A stretch of DNA of 45,704 bases, from contig CAMYOC010000037.1 in NCBI GenBank assembly GCA_947259915.1, forward strand, positions 1 through 45,704. The letters run 5' to 3'. This DNA is from an uncultured Gammaproteobacteria bacterium. GTDB taxonomy: Bacteria > Pseudomonadota > Gammaproteobacteria > Steroidobacterales > XN24. This document shows positions 19,538 to 29,922 of this stretch, in pieces. Each line of letters opens with the position of its first letter. Position 1 is the stretch's first letter. Made by a program: the position numbers and the translations under genes. The notes under the pieces were generated by a model that was not told the origin of the DNA, made no database searches, and worked only from the letters and a program-made list of their open reading frames with translations.

Positions 19538-22523
19538 TGAAACATACGCAGATCGCCCTCCGGCGGCCGGTGACGACAGTCATGGTATTCGTCGCCTTGT
19601 CCCTGATCGGGCTGGTCTCGGCGCGCCTGCTGCCGCTCGAGCAGTTCCCGGACATCGAGTTCCCGGGCATCTTCATCCAGGTCCCCTACCCCAATTCCAC
19701 GCCAGAAGAGATCGAACGCACGATCACGCGGCCGATCGAAGAGTCGCTCGCAACGCTGAGCGGGATCGAGCAGATGCGCTCGACCTCGACGCGGTACGCG
19801 ATCAGCTGCCCGACGACATCCAGCGCATCCTTATTTTTACCGGCTCATTCGGCGACCAGCCTATCCTCAATCTGCGCATCTCGAGCGAGCGGGACCTGTC
19901 TGACGCCTACGACATGCTGGACCGCAATCTCAAACGCAGAATAGAGCGTATCGACGGCGTTTCAAGGGTGGAGCTCTATGGTGTCGATCCGCGGGAAATA
20001 CTGATCCTGCTGAACGCTGACAGAGTCGCCGCCCACGGCGTCGATCTCAATGAATTGCGCAGCCTGCTCGAGAAGGCGAATTTCTCGGTCAGCGCCGGCC
20101 GTCTCACCGACAATCAGAGACGCTTCAGCGTGCGGCCGATCGGCGAGCTGCGAACGGTGGAGGAAGTCGGCGACATCCTGGTGCGCGAGAACCTGCGCCT
20201 GACGGAGATCGCGGACATCCGCATGCGCGCGCCGGAACGCAACTACGGACGTCACCTGGATCGCTCCTACGCGATCGGCCTGGACATCTACAAACAGACC
20301 GGCTCGAACCTCGTAGACGTGGCAAGGCGCGTTACGGCCGCGGTAGAAGAAGCCGCGCTGACCTCGCAGATGCAAGGCATTAATATCTTTGCGCTGGAGA
20401 GCCAGGCCGATGGCGTCACCTCGTCGCTGTCGAATCTGCTCAGGTCCGGTGCCATCGGCGCCGCTCTCGCCTTTGCCGTCCTCTACCTGTTCCTGCGCCA
20501 GGCAGCCACCACCGCGATCGTCGTACTGGCGGTACCGTTCTCGATCCTGATCACTCTCGGCGCGATGTACTTCCTCGATATCAGCCTCAATATCCTGTCG
20601 ATGATGGGGCTGATGCTGGCCATCGGCATGCTGGTCGACAACGCAGTGGTGGTTACCGAGAGCGTGTTCCGCTATCGCCAGATGATGCCGGAGGATCCGT
20701 TCAAGGCGACGCTGATGGGTGTCCGCGAGGTGGGTCTGGCCGTGATGGCGGGAACGCTGACCTCGATCATCGTTTTTCTGCCGGTGCTATTCGGCACGCA
20801 GACCGATATCACCGTGTTCCTCACCCATGTGGCGGCCAGCATCGTCGTCGCCATGCTTGCCTCGCTGGCGATCTCGCAGACCCTGGTGCCGATGCTGGCA
20901 GCCAGGATCCCACCGCCGCCGCCGACGGTGAGTGGCTCGGGCATGGGCCGGCTGATCGACCGCTACGAGAAAACGCTGGCCTGGGGCCTGAGGCGACGGT
21001 GGCTCATGGCCCTGATCACCGTGCTGACCCTGGCCAGCGTGGCCATCCCGATCAAGTTCGTGAAATTCGATACCTTCCCCCAGGAGGCGGGGCGCCGGCT
21101 GATGCTGGTCTACAACATCGAAGGGACCTACCCGGTAGAGCGCGTAGAGAAAGCCGTCGATCAGATCGAGGAGTACCTGTTCGCCAATCAGGAAGCCTTC
21201 GATATCCGTTCGGTCTACAGTTACTTCGACCCGGGTCGCGGTCAGACGGTGTTGCTGCTGACCCCCGAGGAGGAAGCGCAGGTGCCCACCAGCGAGGTCA
21301 TCCGCAGGATCGAGGAGAACCTGCCGGAGATCGTCATCGGCAAACCGAGCTTCGACCTCGAGCAGCAGGGTGGGCAGGAAGGCTTCAGTATCCAGATCAG
21401 CGGTGAATCCACCGACGAATTGACCCGGCTGACACCGGAGGTCATCCGCGTGTTGAGCAATCTGGAAGGCTTGACCGATGTCCGTTCTGATATCGGCTCG
21501 GGCGACTGGGAGGTGCAGATCAGCGTCGACCGGGACCGCGCCGGTCAGCTCGGACTGACCCCGGAATACGTGGCGGCCGCGGTGGCGGTGGCGCTGCGTG
21601 GTGAAAACCTGCGCGATTTCAGAGGCGAGGACGGCGAGATCGACGTGCGGCTCGCCTTCCGCGAGTCCGATCGGCAGAGCGTAGAACAACTGGCCGACCT
21701 GCCGCTGTTCACGCCGGATGGCGAGCGGGTGCGGCTCGGCAGCGTGGCTGATTTCGATGTCAGGCGCGCGCTGCAGGAGATCCAGCGGATCGATCGCAAG
21801 ACGGCGTCGGTGATCGAGGCGACGCTCAAGGACACCAGCATGGACGAGATCCGGCCGACGGTGAAGAGCGCGATGGACAGCTTCGCTCTGCCGCCAGGCT
21901 ACGCCTGGAAGTTCGGGTCCGGTTTCGAGCGAGCCGACGAGACCCAGCAGATCATGGGCGTGAATATCATGCTGGGCGTCGCGCTGATATTCATTGTGAT
22001 GGCGGCTCTGTTCGAGTCGACGCTCTATCCGCTGTCGATCATCACTTCGATCGCATTTTCGATCGTCGGCGTGTTCTGGTTCTTCCTGATCACCGGCACG
22101 ACCTTCTCGTTCATGGCCTCGATCGGCATCATGATCCTGATCGGCGTGGTGGTGAACAATGGCATCGTGCTGATCGATCACGTCAACAATCTGCGCCGGG
22201 ACGGCATGGGTCGGGACGCGGCAATCCTGCAGGCGGGCCGCGACCGGCTGCGACCGATCCTGATGACGGTTTTGACCACGATCCTGGGTCTGCTGCCGCT
22301 GGCGATCAGCACGACCAAGGTCGGTGGCGATAATATCGGGTCTCCGCCCTACTTCCCGATGGCGCGGGCCATCATCGGCGGCCTCGCCTTCTCGACCCTG
22401 ACCTCATTGGTGCTGGTGCCCTATCTGTATGCGGTATTGGACGATCTGAACCGCTGGGCGCGGAAAGTGATGGCGGTCTCGGGCGGTCGCGCGGCAAAAC
22501 CGGTCGCCGGCGGCGGTGAATAG
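19537..22523 (+). pseudogene. RND efflux permease broken by internal deletion and frameshift
   Basis: The gene starts at 19537 (TGATG overlap with the upstream stop) as a normal permease: MKHTQIALRRPVTTVMVFVA to GIEQMRSTST. At about 19780-19790 the coding frame changes. Frame 1 continues as nonsense and stops at 19944, while the true sequence resumes in another frame as DLDAVRDQLPDDIQR and runs intact to 22523. Compared with the upstream permease, about 27 residues between MRSTS and the LDxxxxxLP helix are missing. The joint contains GACCTCG (19782-19788), which could belong to either side, as expected for a deletion between short repeats. The rest looks well conserved (TM4 LVDNAVVVTES, TM10 VVVNNGIVLID). 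Either a very recent pseudogene or an assembly/sequencing error. Confidence 0.85.
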
Positions 22524-22544
22524 AAGCATTGCCTGCCGGTTCGC

Positions 22545-23555
22545 TCAGGCCAGGAAAACGTCGTAGAGGTCCCAGTATTCCTCGGCCATCACGTTGACCT
22601 GAGCCGGCATCGGCCGTCCATCGCTATCGTAAAACGTCATGTCATCCATGGAGCTTGCAATCGGCACGGTCTCATCCGGATTGCGGAACTCGGCATGTTT
22701 GCGGATGTCCCTGGCCACGCCACGCAGTTTTTCCGCCTCGACCTGACCGCTGGAGACCTGTTCCGATAACTTCTGTATCTTCGCGATCAGCCGGCTGCAG
22801 TCTTCCTCCGAACCATACTTGTGATCCTGGATCGGCCGCGCCACCGCATCCTTGCACAGGCGCGAGATATCGTTGACGGACAGCCTGGCGAACAGATGAT
22901 GCGCGTACGCGATGGCGGCGATATTGATCACACGCCGGCCTTCGATGCTGAGTCCTTCGAACTCCGGCCAGGGCTCGCTCTCGATCTTGATCTTGCGCTC
23001 GATTAAATCGTCGAGCCGCTGACGGGCGGCGGCGTGATCCGCGGCCACTTCAAGCTGCTGGCTACGCAGTTCCTTGCGCCGGAAGTAGTTCCAAAAACCG
23101 CGGCGTTGCGTCAGCTCACTCTCGATCTCGCTGACGCGCTCGCCGCAGGCGTCCGACTCGGCTTTCACCCGCTTGACCAGATCGGCCACATCGGCGAGAC
23201 GCCGGCCACGATCCTCATTGAAGCGCAGGATCTGGCGTTTGCGCTCGCGATCATCCTGCTGTCGCTGCAGCTCCTGGCTGAATTTCTTGAGCTGTTCATT
23301 GCACGTGCGCCACAGGGATCGCAACTGGAAATACACCAGACCGCTGAAACCGGCCTCGGGCCTGGCCATCAATCGCTCGATCGCTTCCAGCCGCTCCTCG
23401 GCCCTGCGCGTAGATGCCTGTGAATTACGCAGTTGGTCCTTGAGGCTGGCGCACTGATCCTGCAGCTCGAGATAGACTTTCTTGAGCTGGGCGCGATTGC
23501 GGAACAGGTTGACGAGCTGTTCGTCCTGATCCAGTTCGGTCCGCGAGATCATCAT
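22545..23555 (-). CDS. Coiled-coil protein of unknown function
   Basis: The start is one of two adjacent ATGs at 23555/23552 (MMISRTELDQDEQLVNLF); the frame is open 22 codons further up without a good start. About 336 residues, no signal peptide or TM segment. Residues 10-190 are heptad-rich and highly charged, for example LKKVYLELQDQCASLKDQLR and LKKFSQELQRQQDDRERKRQ. The C-terminal half is more globular, with WPEFEGLSIEGRRVINIAAI and a Tyr/Asp-rich end (EEYWDLYDVFLA). No family is recognised. It converges on the broken RND permease and stands alone on its strand. Confidence 0.65.
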   Translation of the reverse strand: MMISRTELDQDEQLVNLFRNRAQLKKVYLELQDQCASLKDQLRNSQASTRRAEERLEAIERLMARPEAGFSGLVYFQLRSLWRTCNEQLKKFSQELQRQQDDRERKRQILRFNEDRGRRLADVADLVKRVKAESDACGERVSEIESELTQRRGFWNYFRRKELRSQQLEVAADHAAARQRLDDLIERKIKIESEPWPEFEGLSIEGRRVINIAAIAYAHHLFARLSVNDISRLCKDAVARPIQDHKYGSEEDCSRLIAKIQKLSEQVSSGQVEAEKLRGVARDIRKHAEFRNPDETVPIASSMDDMTFYDSDGRPMPAQVNVMAEEYWDLYDVFLA

Positions 23556-23668
23556 CGTTGCTACGCCACGTGTCGGGTCTTGTGACCGACCGCACAAAAT
23601 GGCAGCCGGCGGGGACCACACCTCGTCGCAATATAACCGATGGGATAGCCGTCTTTAACGGAACTGAA

Positions 23669-24154
23669 TCACGAAAACGCGGCTGGTTTTTGCTCTGTTT
23701 CTCTCGGCTCAAAGCGATGCCCCTTGTCAGAGCAGTATTCAAGCCACTTATTGAGCATGACGTTGCGGGTCCAGCGTCGTGACAATTCAGCGCCAGGCCC
23801 GGGGTCGAGTCGACGCAGCACGGCATGCCGATGCTGGTCGGTACAGGCCATCGCCTCTGTCAGGCGCGCGTCATGATACAGGCGCACGCGCAGATCGGGA
23901 TCGGCAACCTGGCCTTCGGGATCATCAAACAAGTAAGTCATTCGCAAGGTCGTTGTGTATCGAGTCATCTCGATCACATCGAGGAACAAAGGCAGGTCGT
24001 CGACGGCCGTCGAGATCATCGGCACGCCGAGAGCCGTTGCGTCGGGGAACAGCCAACCCAGCCGCACGAAGTTGCTCTCGTAGAGAGACATCAAGGCGGC
24101 GAAACTCCCGACCCTTGCGGGTCGCGGTAAACGCAGCAGGCTGTCTGCTATCAT
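23669..24154 (-). CDS. DUF1249 (YqiB-like) protein
   Basis: The 161-residue cytoplasmic protein matches the E. coli YqiB family: LYESNFVRLGWLFPD near the N-terminus, VIEMTRYTTTLRMTYLF, the diagnostic VRLYHDARLTEAMAC, and a C-terminal NKWLEYCSDKGHRF. Function is unknown; in E. coli yqiB lies near cpdA and parE, a context not kept here. It is divergent from the phosphoglucomutase gene with only 49 bp between them. Confidence 0.88.
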   Translation of the reverse strand: MIADSLLRLPRPARVGSFAALMSLYESNFVRLGWLFPDATALGVPMISTAVDDLPLFLDVIEMTRYTTTLRMTYLFDDPEGQVADPDLRVRLYHDARLTEAMACTDQHRHAVLRRLDPGPGAELSRRWTRNVMLNKWLEYCSDKGHRFEPRETEQKPAAFS

Positions 24155-24203
24155 GGGCCCGAATATAGCACAGCGATAATCGCTGGCTCTGTCGTGCAGT
24201 CGG

Positions 24204-25841
24204 TTGACATTGAACGTTCAAAGTGTTCCCACTACGCCGTTTCCGGACCAGCAGCCTGGCACCGCCGGACTGCGCCGCAAGGTAGCGATCTTCCGGCAGC
24301 CGAATTATCTGCAAAATTTCTTGCAGGCGATTTTCGACAGTGCTGGTGACTTCCACGGCGCCACTGTCGTCGCCGGTGGCGACGGCCGCTACTTCAACCG
24401 CGAGGCGCTGCAGATACTCGCACAGATGGCTGCCGCCAACGGCGTCGCCCGTCTCATCATCGGCATCGGCGGTCTGTTATCGACACCTGCCGCATCCATG
24501 CTCATCCGTCAGCGTGCGGCACTCGGTGGTTTCCTTCTCACCGCCAGCCATAATCCCGGCGGCCCTGAGGGTGACTTCGGTCTCAAGTTCAACACCGCGT
24601 CTGGCGGCCAGGCCTCGGAGGCCGTGACCGCTGACATCTACCAGACGACACGATCGCTCAGTCGCTACCTGATCGCAAATATCGGCAGCGTCGATCTGGA
24701 TCGACCGGGCGAGCATCGTTATGGTTCGATGCGGGTCGAGGTGATCGATCCGGTGACCGGCTACGCCGCGATGATGGAATCGCTATTCGATTTTGATCGC
24801 ATCGGCGAACTCCTCAGGAGTGACTTCCGCATGCGTTTCGACGCCATGCACGCCGTCACCGGTCCTTATGCGGAGGAGATCCTCGTCCGGCGCCTGGGCG
24901 CACCCGCGGGTACGGTCATCAACGCCTCACCGCTGCCGGATTTCGGCGGCGGCCATCCGGACCCGAACCCGGTCGATGCGGCCGATCTGGTGCACATCAT
25001 GGATGGCGATGACGCGCCCGATTTTGCGGCGGCCTCGGACGGCGACGGCGATCGCAACATGATCCTGGGTCGCGGTCTGGTGGTGTCGCCCGGAGACAGC
25101 CTTGCCGTCCTTGCAGCCAACGCCACGCTGACCCCGGGTTACCGCGACGGTCTGGCCGGCGTGGCCCGCTCTATGCCAACCAGCCGCGCGGTTGATGCGG
25201 TGGCCGCGCGGCTCGGTATCCCCTGCTATGAGACACCCACCGGCTGGCGCTTCTTTTGCAACCTGCTCGAGGCCGGGCTGGTCGATCTGTGTGGCGAAGA
25301 GAGCTTCGGCACCAGCTCGAGTCACGCCCGGGAGAAAGACGGATTATGGGCGGTGCTTTTCTGGCTGGATCTGCAGGCCGCGACCGGCAAGGACGTGCCG
25401 GGTCTGATCCAGGCTCACTGGCGTGAATATGGGCGCCATGCCTTTTGCCGTCATGACTATTTCATCCCGGATGCGGAAACCGGGCGCAAGATCTTCGCCG
25501 GTATCGAAGGCGCCGTCGGAACCCTGGTCGGCGCGCAGGGAGCCGGCGTCACCGTGGGCCATGCCGATGTCTTCTCCTACCACGACCCGGTAGACGGCAG
25601 CATCTCGGATCATCAGGGCGTGCGCGTAACGCTGACCGACGATTCGCGGATCGTGTTCCGGCTCTCCGGTACCGGGACCGCAGGGGCAACACTGCGCATC
25701 TACCTGGAACGATTCATGCCACCTGACGGCGACTGCAGCGGCGATGCGGCCGTATTGACCGCCGATCTGGGCCAGGCAGCGAAAGACATGGCGCGGCTGT
25801 CCGAGCTCGCGGGGCTGGACCGGCCCACCGGCATTATCTGA
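24204..25841 (+). CDS. pgm: Phosphoglucomutase, eukaryote-type alpha-D-phosphohexomutase
   Basis: This interconverts glucose 1-phosphate and glucose 6-phosphate, linking glycolysis to glycogen, UDP-glucose and envelope sugars. The 545-residue product has all four active-site elements of the PGM1-like branch: TASHNPGG at 113-120 (phosphoserine Ser115), metal loop DGDGDR with Asp279/281/283, sugar loop GEESFGTSSSH at 364-374, and phosphate loop RLSGTGTAGAT at 486-496. The extended TASHNPGGPEGDFGLKFN form is typical of eukaryote-like phosphoglucomutases, not ManB/AlgC. No ATG is available; TTG at 24204 or 24210 must be used, without a clear ribosome site. It stands between a divergent DUF1249 gene and a convergent ppsR. 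Confidence 0.92.
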   Translation: MTLNVQSVPTTPFPDQQPGTAGLRRKVAIFRQPNYLQNFLQAIFDSAGDFHGATVVAGGDGRYFNREALQILAQMAAANGVARLIIGIGGLLSTPAASMLIRQRAALGGFLLTASHNPGGPEGDFGLKFNTASGGQASEAVTADIYQTTRSLSRYLIANIGSVDLDRPGEHRYGSMRVEVIDPVTGYAAMMESLFDFDRIGELLRSDFRMRFDAMHAVTGPYAEEILVRRLGAPAGTVINASPLPDFGGGHPDPNPVDAADLVHIMDGDDAPDFAAASDGDGDRNMILGRGLVVSPGDSLAVLAANATLTPGYRDGLAGVARSMPTSRAVDAVAARLGIPCYETPTGWRFFCNLLEAGLVDLCGEESFGTSSSHAREKDGLWAVLFWLDLQAATGKDVPGLIQAHWREYGRHAFCRHDYFIPDAETGRKIFAGIEGAVGTLVGAQGAGVTVGHADVFSYHDPVDGSISDHQGVRVTLTDDSRIVFRLSGTGTAGATLRIYLERFMPPDGDCSGDAAVLTADLGQAAKDMARLSELAGLDRPTGII

Positions 25842-25875
25842 ATCCGACGCCTCTGCAGCGCGCACGGGTAGCCGC

Positions 25876-26718
25876 TCAGTCGTCGATGTCCTGTTCCCCG
25901 TTGCGATCACGCAGGCCTTTCTCGTGGATGATCGTGCTCGCGATTTCCTCGATCGAACACTCGGTGGTGTTGAGGAACGGGATACCGTTGGTCTTCATCA
26001 ATTGCTCGGCCGAGCGTAATTCGTAGCTGACCTGCTGCATCGAGGCGTAGCGACTGTCCGGACGGCGCTCGTTGCGGACATGGTGCAGGCGCTCGGGTGC
26101 GATGGTCAGCCCATAGATCTTCTCTTTGTGTTCCCGCAGCACGCGTGGCAGTTCACCGCGCTCGAATTCCTCATCAGCGAGAGGATAATTGGCGCTGAAG
26201 ATGCCGTAGTGCAAAGCCATATACAGACAGGTCGGTGTCTTGCCTGAGCGGGATACGCCGACCAGGATCAGGTCGGCCCGGCCATAATCCCGGATCGAGG
26301 CACCGTCGTCATTCTCCAGCGCGAAATTCATCGCGTCTATACGACGCGCATAGGCGCTGCTGTTGGAGACGCCATGAGCGCGGCCGGATGTATGCGAGGA
26401 TCGCACTTCCAGTTCGCGCTCGAGGGGCCCGATAAAGGCGTCAAAAAAATCAAGACACAGGCCGCGACTGGTGAGCAGGATTTCGCGCACGTCGTCATTG
26501 ACAAAGGTGGCAAAAACGATGGGGCGGGCGCCCTCCACCTCGGCTGTCAGGTTGATCTGGTTTACCGCATTCTTCGCCTTGTCAGCACTGTCGATAAATG
26601 GCACAGTGATGCTTCTAAACTTCAGGCCATCGAACTGCGTCATCAGGCTGTGCCCGAGTGTCTCCGCAGTGATCCCCGTCTGGTCTGAGACGAAAAAAAC
26701 TGTCCTATGATTCATCAT
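25876..26718 (-). CDS. ppsR: PEP synthase regulatory protein (bifunctional kinase/pyrophosphorylase)
   Basis: The DUF299-family enzyme inactivates PEP synthase by ADP-dependent phosphorylation of a Thr and reactivates it by Pi-dependent dephosphorylation, linking gluconeogenesis to energy state. About 280 residues from ATG 26718 (or the adjacent one at 26715), close to E. coli PpsR (277). Seen: N-terminal RTVFFVSDQTGITAETLGHS, the P-loop GVSRSGKT at 154-161, and SANYPLADEE. It is divergent from its target gene ppsA across 93 bp. The frame also opens at 26766, but relatives begin at the later Met pair. Confidence 0.95.
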   Translation of the reverse strand: MMNHRTVFFVSDQTGITAETLGHSLMTQFDGLKFRSITVPFIDSADKAKNAVNQINLTAEVEGARPIVFATFVNDDVREILLTSRGLCLDFFDAFIGPLERELEVRSSHTSGRAHGVSNSSAYARRIDAMNFALENDDGASIRDYGRADLILVGVSRSGKTPTCLYMALHYGIFSANYPLADEEFERGELPRVLREHKEKIYGLTIAPERLHHVRNERRPDSRYASMQQVSYELRSAEQLMKTNGIPFLNTTECSIEEIASTIIHEKGLRDRNGEQDIDD

Positions 26719-26811
26719 GCAATCCGCGATTCGGCGCCAGCCTCCTGGCCCGCGGGCATTGTGCATCCCCGGACCGGAAAAAGGTAGTCAGGCACTATAA
26801 GGGAGCGCCCA

Positions 26812-29166
26812 GTGGAGCCATACATCGTTCAGTTTAGTGAGCTCGGCATGACGGATGTGGAGACCGTCGGCGGCAAGAATGCGTCTTTGGGCGAGATGAT
26901 CCGCCAGCTGACGGATCTGGGCGTAACCGTGCCAGGTGGATTCGCCACGACCTCCACGGCATACCGGGACTTCCTCGCACAGGGCGGGTTGGACAAAAAA
27001 ATCCACAAGGTCCTGGCGGAGCTCGACGTCGACGACGTGGTCAAGCTGGCCAGCACCGGCGCCGACATCCGCGGCTGGATCATGGACACGCCACTGCAAC
27101 CACGCTTGCACAAGGAGCTGAGTGCCGCATGGAAAGCCATGGCCGCAAGCAAGGCCATCGCCGTAGCCGTGCGCTCATCGGCAACGGCTGAGGATCTGCC
27201 GGAGGCGTCCTTCGCCGGCCAGCAAGAGACCTACCTCAACGTCCGCGGCCTGGATGCGGTGATCAAGGCGGTGCATGAAGTCTTCGCCTCCCTGTTCAAT
27301 GACCGCGCGATCGCCTATCGCGTGCATCAGGACTTCGACCACAGTCTGGTCGCCCTGTCAGCCGGCGTGCAACATATGGTGCGCAGCGATCTCGGCGCCA
27401 GCGGCGTCATGTTCACGCTGGACACGGATACAGGTTTCCGCGACGTCGTCTTTATCACCTCTGCCTGGGGTCTCGGCGAGACGGTGGTCCAGGGCGCGGT
27501 CAACCCGGACGAGTATTACGTGTTCAAGCCGTCCCTGCGCGCGGGTAAGACCGCCATCGTGCGCCGCAGCCTGGGCGGCAAGGCGATCAAGATGGCATTC
27601 GGCGATGACGGCGACGCTACGCAGACCATCGACGTGGCAGCGGAGGATAGGAACCGCTTCTGCCTCGACGACACGGACGTGGAGGAACTGGCGCGCCAGG
27701 CGCTGATCATCGAAGAACACTACGGCCGTCCGATGGACATCGAATGGGGCAAAGACGGTGCAGACGGCAAGCTGTATATCCTCCAGGCCAGACCCGAGAC
27801 GGTGCAGAGCCGCAGCGGCAGAACGCTGCAGCGCTTCCACCTGAAGTCCCACTCACGGGTGCTGGTCACCGGCCGCAGCATCGGCCATCGCATCGGCGCC
27901 GGACCGGCGCGGGTGATCCGTAAAGTGAGCGAGATGAACCGGGTCCGGCCCGGCGATGTACTGGTCGCCGACATGACTGATCCGGACTGGGAACCGGTGA
28001 TGAAGCGGTCGTCCGCCATCGTTACCAATCGCGGCGGGCGCACCTGCCATGCGGCAATCATCGCGCGCGAACTCGGCATCCCCGCGGTGGTCGGCTGCGG
28101 CGATGCCACCGATGTGCTCAAGGACGACATCGGTATCACCGTATCCTGCGCCGAGGGTGACGAGGGGCGCATCTTCGAAGGCATCCTCGACTATGAAGAG
28201 AAGATCATCGAACTCGATGCGATGCCCGAGATCCCGGTCAAGATCATGATGAACGTCGGCAACCCGGACCGGGCCTTCGACTTCGCCGGCATTCCCCACC
28301 GCGGGGTCGGTCTGGCGCGGCTGGAGTTCATCATCAACCGCATGATCGGCGTGCATCCAAAGGCCCTGCTGGAATTCGACCAGCTGGACGAGCAGCTCAA
28401 GCAGACGATCGGCCACCAGATGGCCGGCTATCCGGATCCGGTGAGCTTCTTCGTCGACCGGCTCGCCGAGGGCATCGCCAATATCGCCGCCGCCTTCGCG
28501 CCGGAACCGGTGATCGTGCGTCTGTCCGACTTCAAATCGAACGAGTATGCGAACCTGATCGGCGGTAGCCGCTACGAGCCCCATGAAGAGAACCCGATGC
28601 TCGGCTTCCGTGGTGCCTCGCGCTATGTTGAACCGTCGTTTCGACCCTGTTTCGAGCTGGAATGTCGCGCGCTGCGCAAAGTCCGCGAGGACATGGGTCT
28701 CGAAAACGTCCAGGTGATGGTGCCCTTCGTGCGCACCGTCGATGAGGCCCGTCAGGTCACCGAGCTACTGGCCGACAATGGTCTCGAGCGCGGGAAACTT
28801 GGATTGAAGCTGATCATGATGTGCGAAATCCCCTCCAACGCGCTGCTGGCGGACGCGTTTCTGGAATATTTCGACGGCATGTCCATCGGTTCCAACGATA
28901 TGACGCAACTGACGCTGGGGCTGGATCGCGACTCGGGCATCATCGCCGAGTTGTTTGACGAGCGGAACGACGCGGTCAAGGCGCTGCTATCCATGGCCAT
29001 CAAAGCCTGTCGCGCCAGCGGCAAGTACATCGGTATCTGTGGTCAGGGACCGTCCGATCACCCGGATTTCGCGCGCTGGTTGCTCGATCAGGGTATCGAG
29101 AGCATGTCCCTCAACCCGGACACCGTGGTCGAGACCTGGATGTACCTGGCCGGAAAAGAAGTCTGA
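26812..29166 (+). CDS. ppsA: Phosphoenolpyruvate synthase
   Basis: This converts pyruvate, ATP and water to PEP, AMP and Pi, the entry step of gluconeogenesis from three-carbon compounds. 784 residues (E. coli PpsA has 792) from a GTG start with GGGAG seven bases upstream. The N-terminal ATP-grasp domain shows [15 protein letters not shown] and [20 protein letters not shown]. The swivelling phosphohistidine domain has [20 protein letters not shown] with His413, and the C-terminal PEP-utilising barrel ends with catalytic Cys743 in [11 protein letters not shown]. Divergent from ppsR, its post-translational regulator. Complete and conserved throughout. Confidence 0.97.
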   Translation: MEPYIVQFSELGMTDVETVGGKNASLGEMIRQLTDLGVTVPGGFATTSTAYRDFLAQGGLDKKIHKVLAELDVDDVVKLASTGADIRGWIMDTPLQPRLHKELSAAWKAMAASKAIAVAVRSSATAEDLPEASFAGQQETYLNVRGLDAVIKAVHEVFASLFNDRAIAYRVHQDFDHSLVALSAGVQHMVRSDLGASGVMFTLDTDTGFRDVVFITSAWGLGETVVQGAVNPDEYYVFKPSLRAGKTAIVRRSLGGKAIKMAFGDDGDATQTIDVAAEDRNRFCLDDTDVEELARQALIIEEHYGRPMDIEWGKDGADGKLYILQARPETVQSRSGRTLQRFHLKSHSRVLVTGRSIGHRIGAGPARVIRKVSEMNRVRPGDVLVADMTDPDWEPVMKRSSAIVTNRGGRTCHAAIIARELGIPAVVGCGDATDVLKDDIGITVSCAEGDEGRIFEGILDYEEKIIELDAMPEIPVKIMMNVGNPDRAFDFAGIPHRGVGLARLEFIINRMIGVHPKALLEFDQLDEQLKQTIGHQMAGYPDPVSFFVDRLAEGIANIAAAFAPEPVIVRLSDFKSNEYANLIGGSRYEPHEENPMLGFRGASRYVEPSFRPCFELECRALRKVREDMGLENVQVMVPFVRTVDEARQVTELLADNGLERGKLGLKLIMMCEIPSNALLADAFLEYFDGMSIGSNDMTQLTLGLDRDSGIIAELFDERNDAVKALLSMAIKACRASGKYIGICGQGPSDHPDFARWLLDQGIESMSLNPDTVVETWMYLAGKEV

Positions 29167-29184
29167 GCCCGGCGTCGAGCCAGG

Positions 29185-29802
29185 CTAGAGATCGTTCCAC
29201 TTGCGCCGGCGCTGCCAGCGGATCCGCGGCAGGATCAAGCCGAACAGCAGACCCGCTACGAGGACACCGGCCCCGGCCAGGAACCAGTCGCGGCGGGCGG
29301 TCGAGGCGAGCCGGGCGTTTTCCGCGCTCAGTTCTGCGGCGGTCTGCTCATGCCGCTTCGCCGCCGCCGCCAGCCGCTGGTTGGTCTGCTCCAGCGATAT
29401 CGCGTTGGCGGAAAGATCCTTGAGCCGCTGCAGCTCACCGGCCAGGTCATCGCCCTCGGACATCAGCCGATTGCGTTCTTCGATCAGCTCCCGGTTCTCG
29501 CGGCTGAGTTGATCGACCCGCTGCCGCGCCGCGACCAGCGCCTCGGCCCCGATCGGTGAATCAGTCAGATAACGGGTGAGTATCCAGCCTTCGGTGCCAC
29601 CGGCCACCCGGACTCTTGAATAGCCGCTGGCGCTGCTCGTCTCGAGCACCTCGACCGGCGAACCACTGCGCACCATGCGCACGATGCTGAAGCCCGTGCC
29701 CTGCCCCGAGCGCAGCGTCACCTCGAGTTCGACAAAGCGAGTCTCGGCCAGCGCCACTAAGGGCAACAGACCCAGGAGGAAGATGGCAAAACGCAGTCTC
29801 AT
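29185..29802 (-). CDS. TIGR04211-type SH3 domain membrane protein (YgiM-like)
   Basis: The 205-residue envelope protein has a signal peptide at 1-19 (FAIFLLGLLPLVALA), a bacterial SH3 domain at about 20-82 (VTLRSGQGTGFSIVRMVRSG, GWILTRYL), a long coiled coil at 88-168, one TM segment at 174-191 and a basic cytoplasmic tail (RIRWQRRRKWNDL). This is the layout of the YgiM family. Bacterial SH3 domains bind peptidoglycan peptides in many families, but the role of this one is not established. It converges on ppsA with an 18-bp gap. Confidence 0.88.
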   Translation of the reverse strand: MRLRFAIFLLGLLPLVALAETRFVELEVTLRSGQGTGFSIVRMVRSGSPVEVLETSSASGYSRVRVAGGTEGWILTRYLTDSPIGAEALVAARQRVDQLSRENRELIEERNRLMSEGDDLAGELQRLKDLSANAISLEQTNQRLAAAAKRHEQTAAELSAENARLASTARRDWFLAGAGVLVAGLLFGLILPRIRWQRRRKWNDL

Positions 29803-29922
29803 GGTTCAGATGGTTCCAGAGGATTTCGGACAGGGGACCGGTATTCTACCGCTCTGGCTTGATCTGCCCACCCTCGGACGGATCGGGAACAAAACCCGTG
29901 CCGGGTCAGGTCCAATAGGGTG

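Noticed and set aside
19782..19944. Programmed ribosomal frameshift to rescue the third permease
   Set aside because: About 27 conserved residues are absent at the joint, so a simple frame change would not restore a normal protein.
20787..22181. 464-codon open frame on the minus strand opposite the third permease
   Set aside because: The plus-strand frame is an unmistakable RND permease; the antisense product is His/Arg/Asp-rich nonsense typical of high-GC mirror frames.
26796..26801. TATAAG as a -10 box for ppsA
   Set aside because: Transcription would start about 4 nt before the GTG and inside the ribosome site; no matching -35 box.
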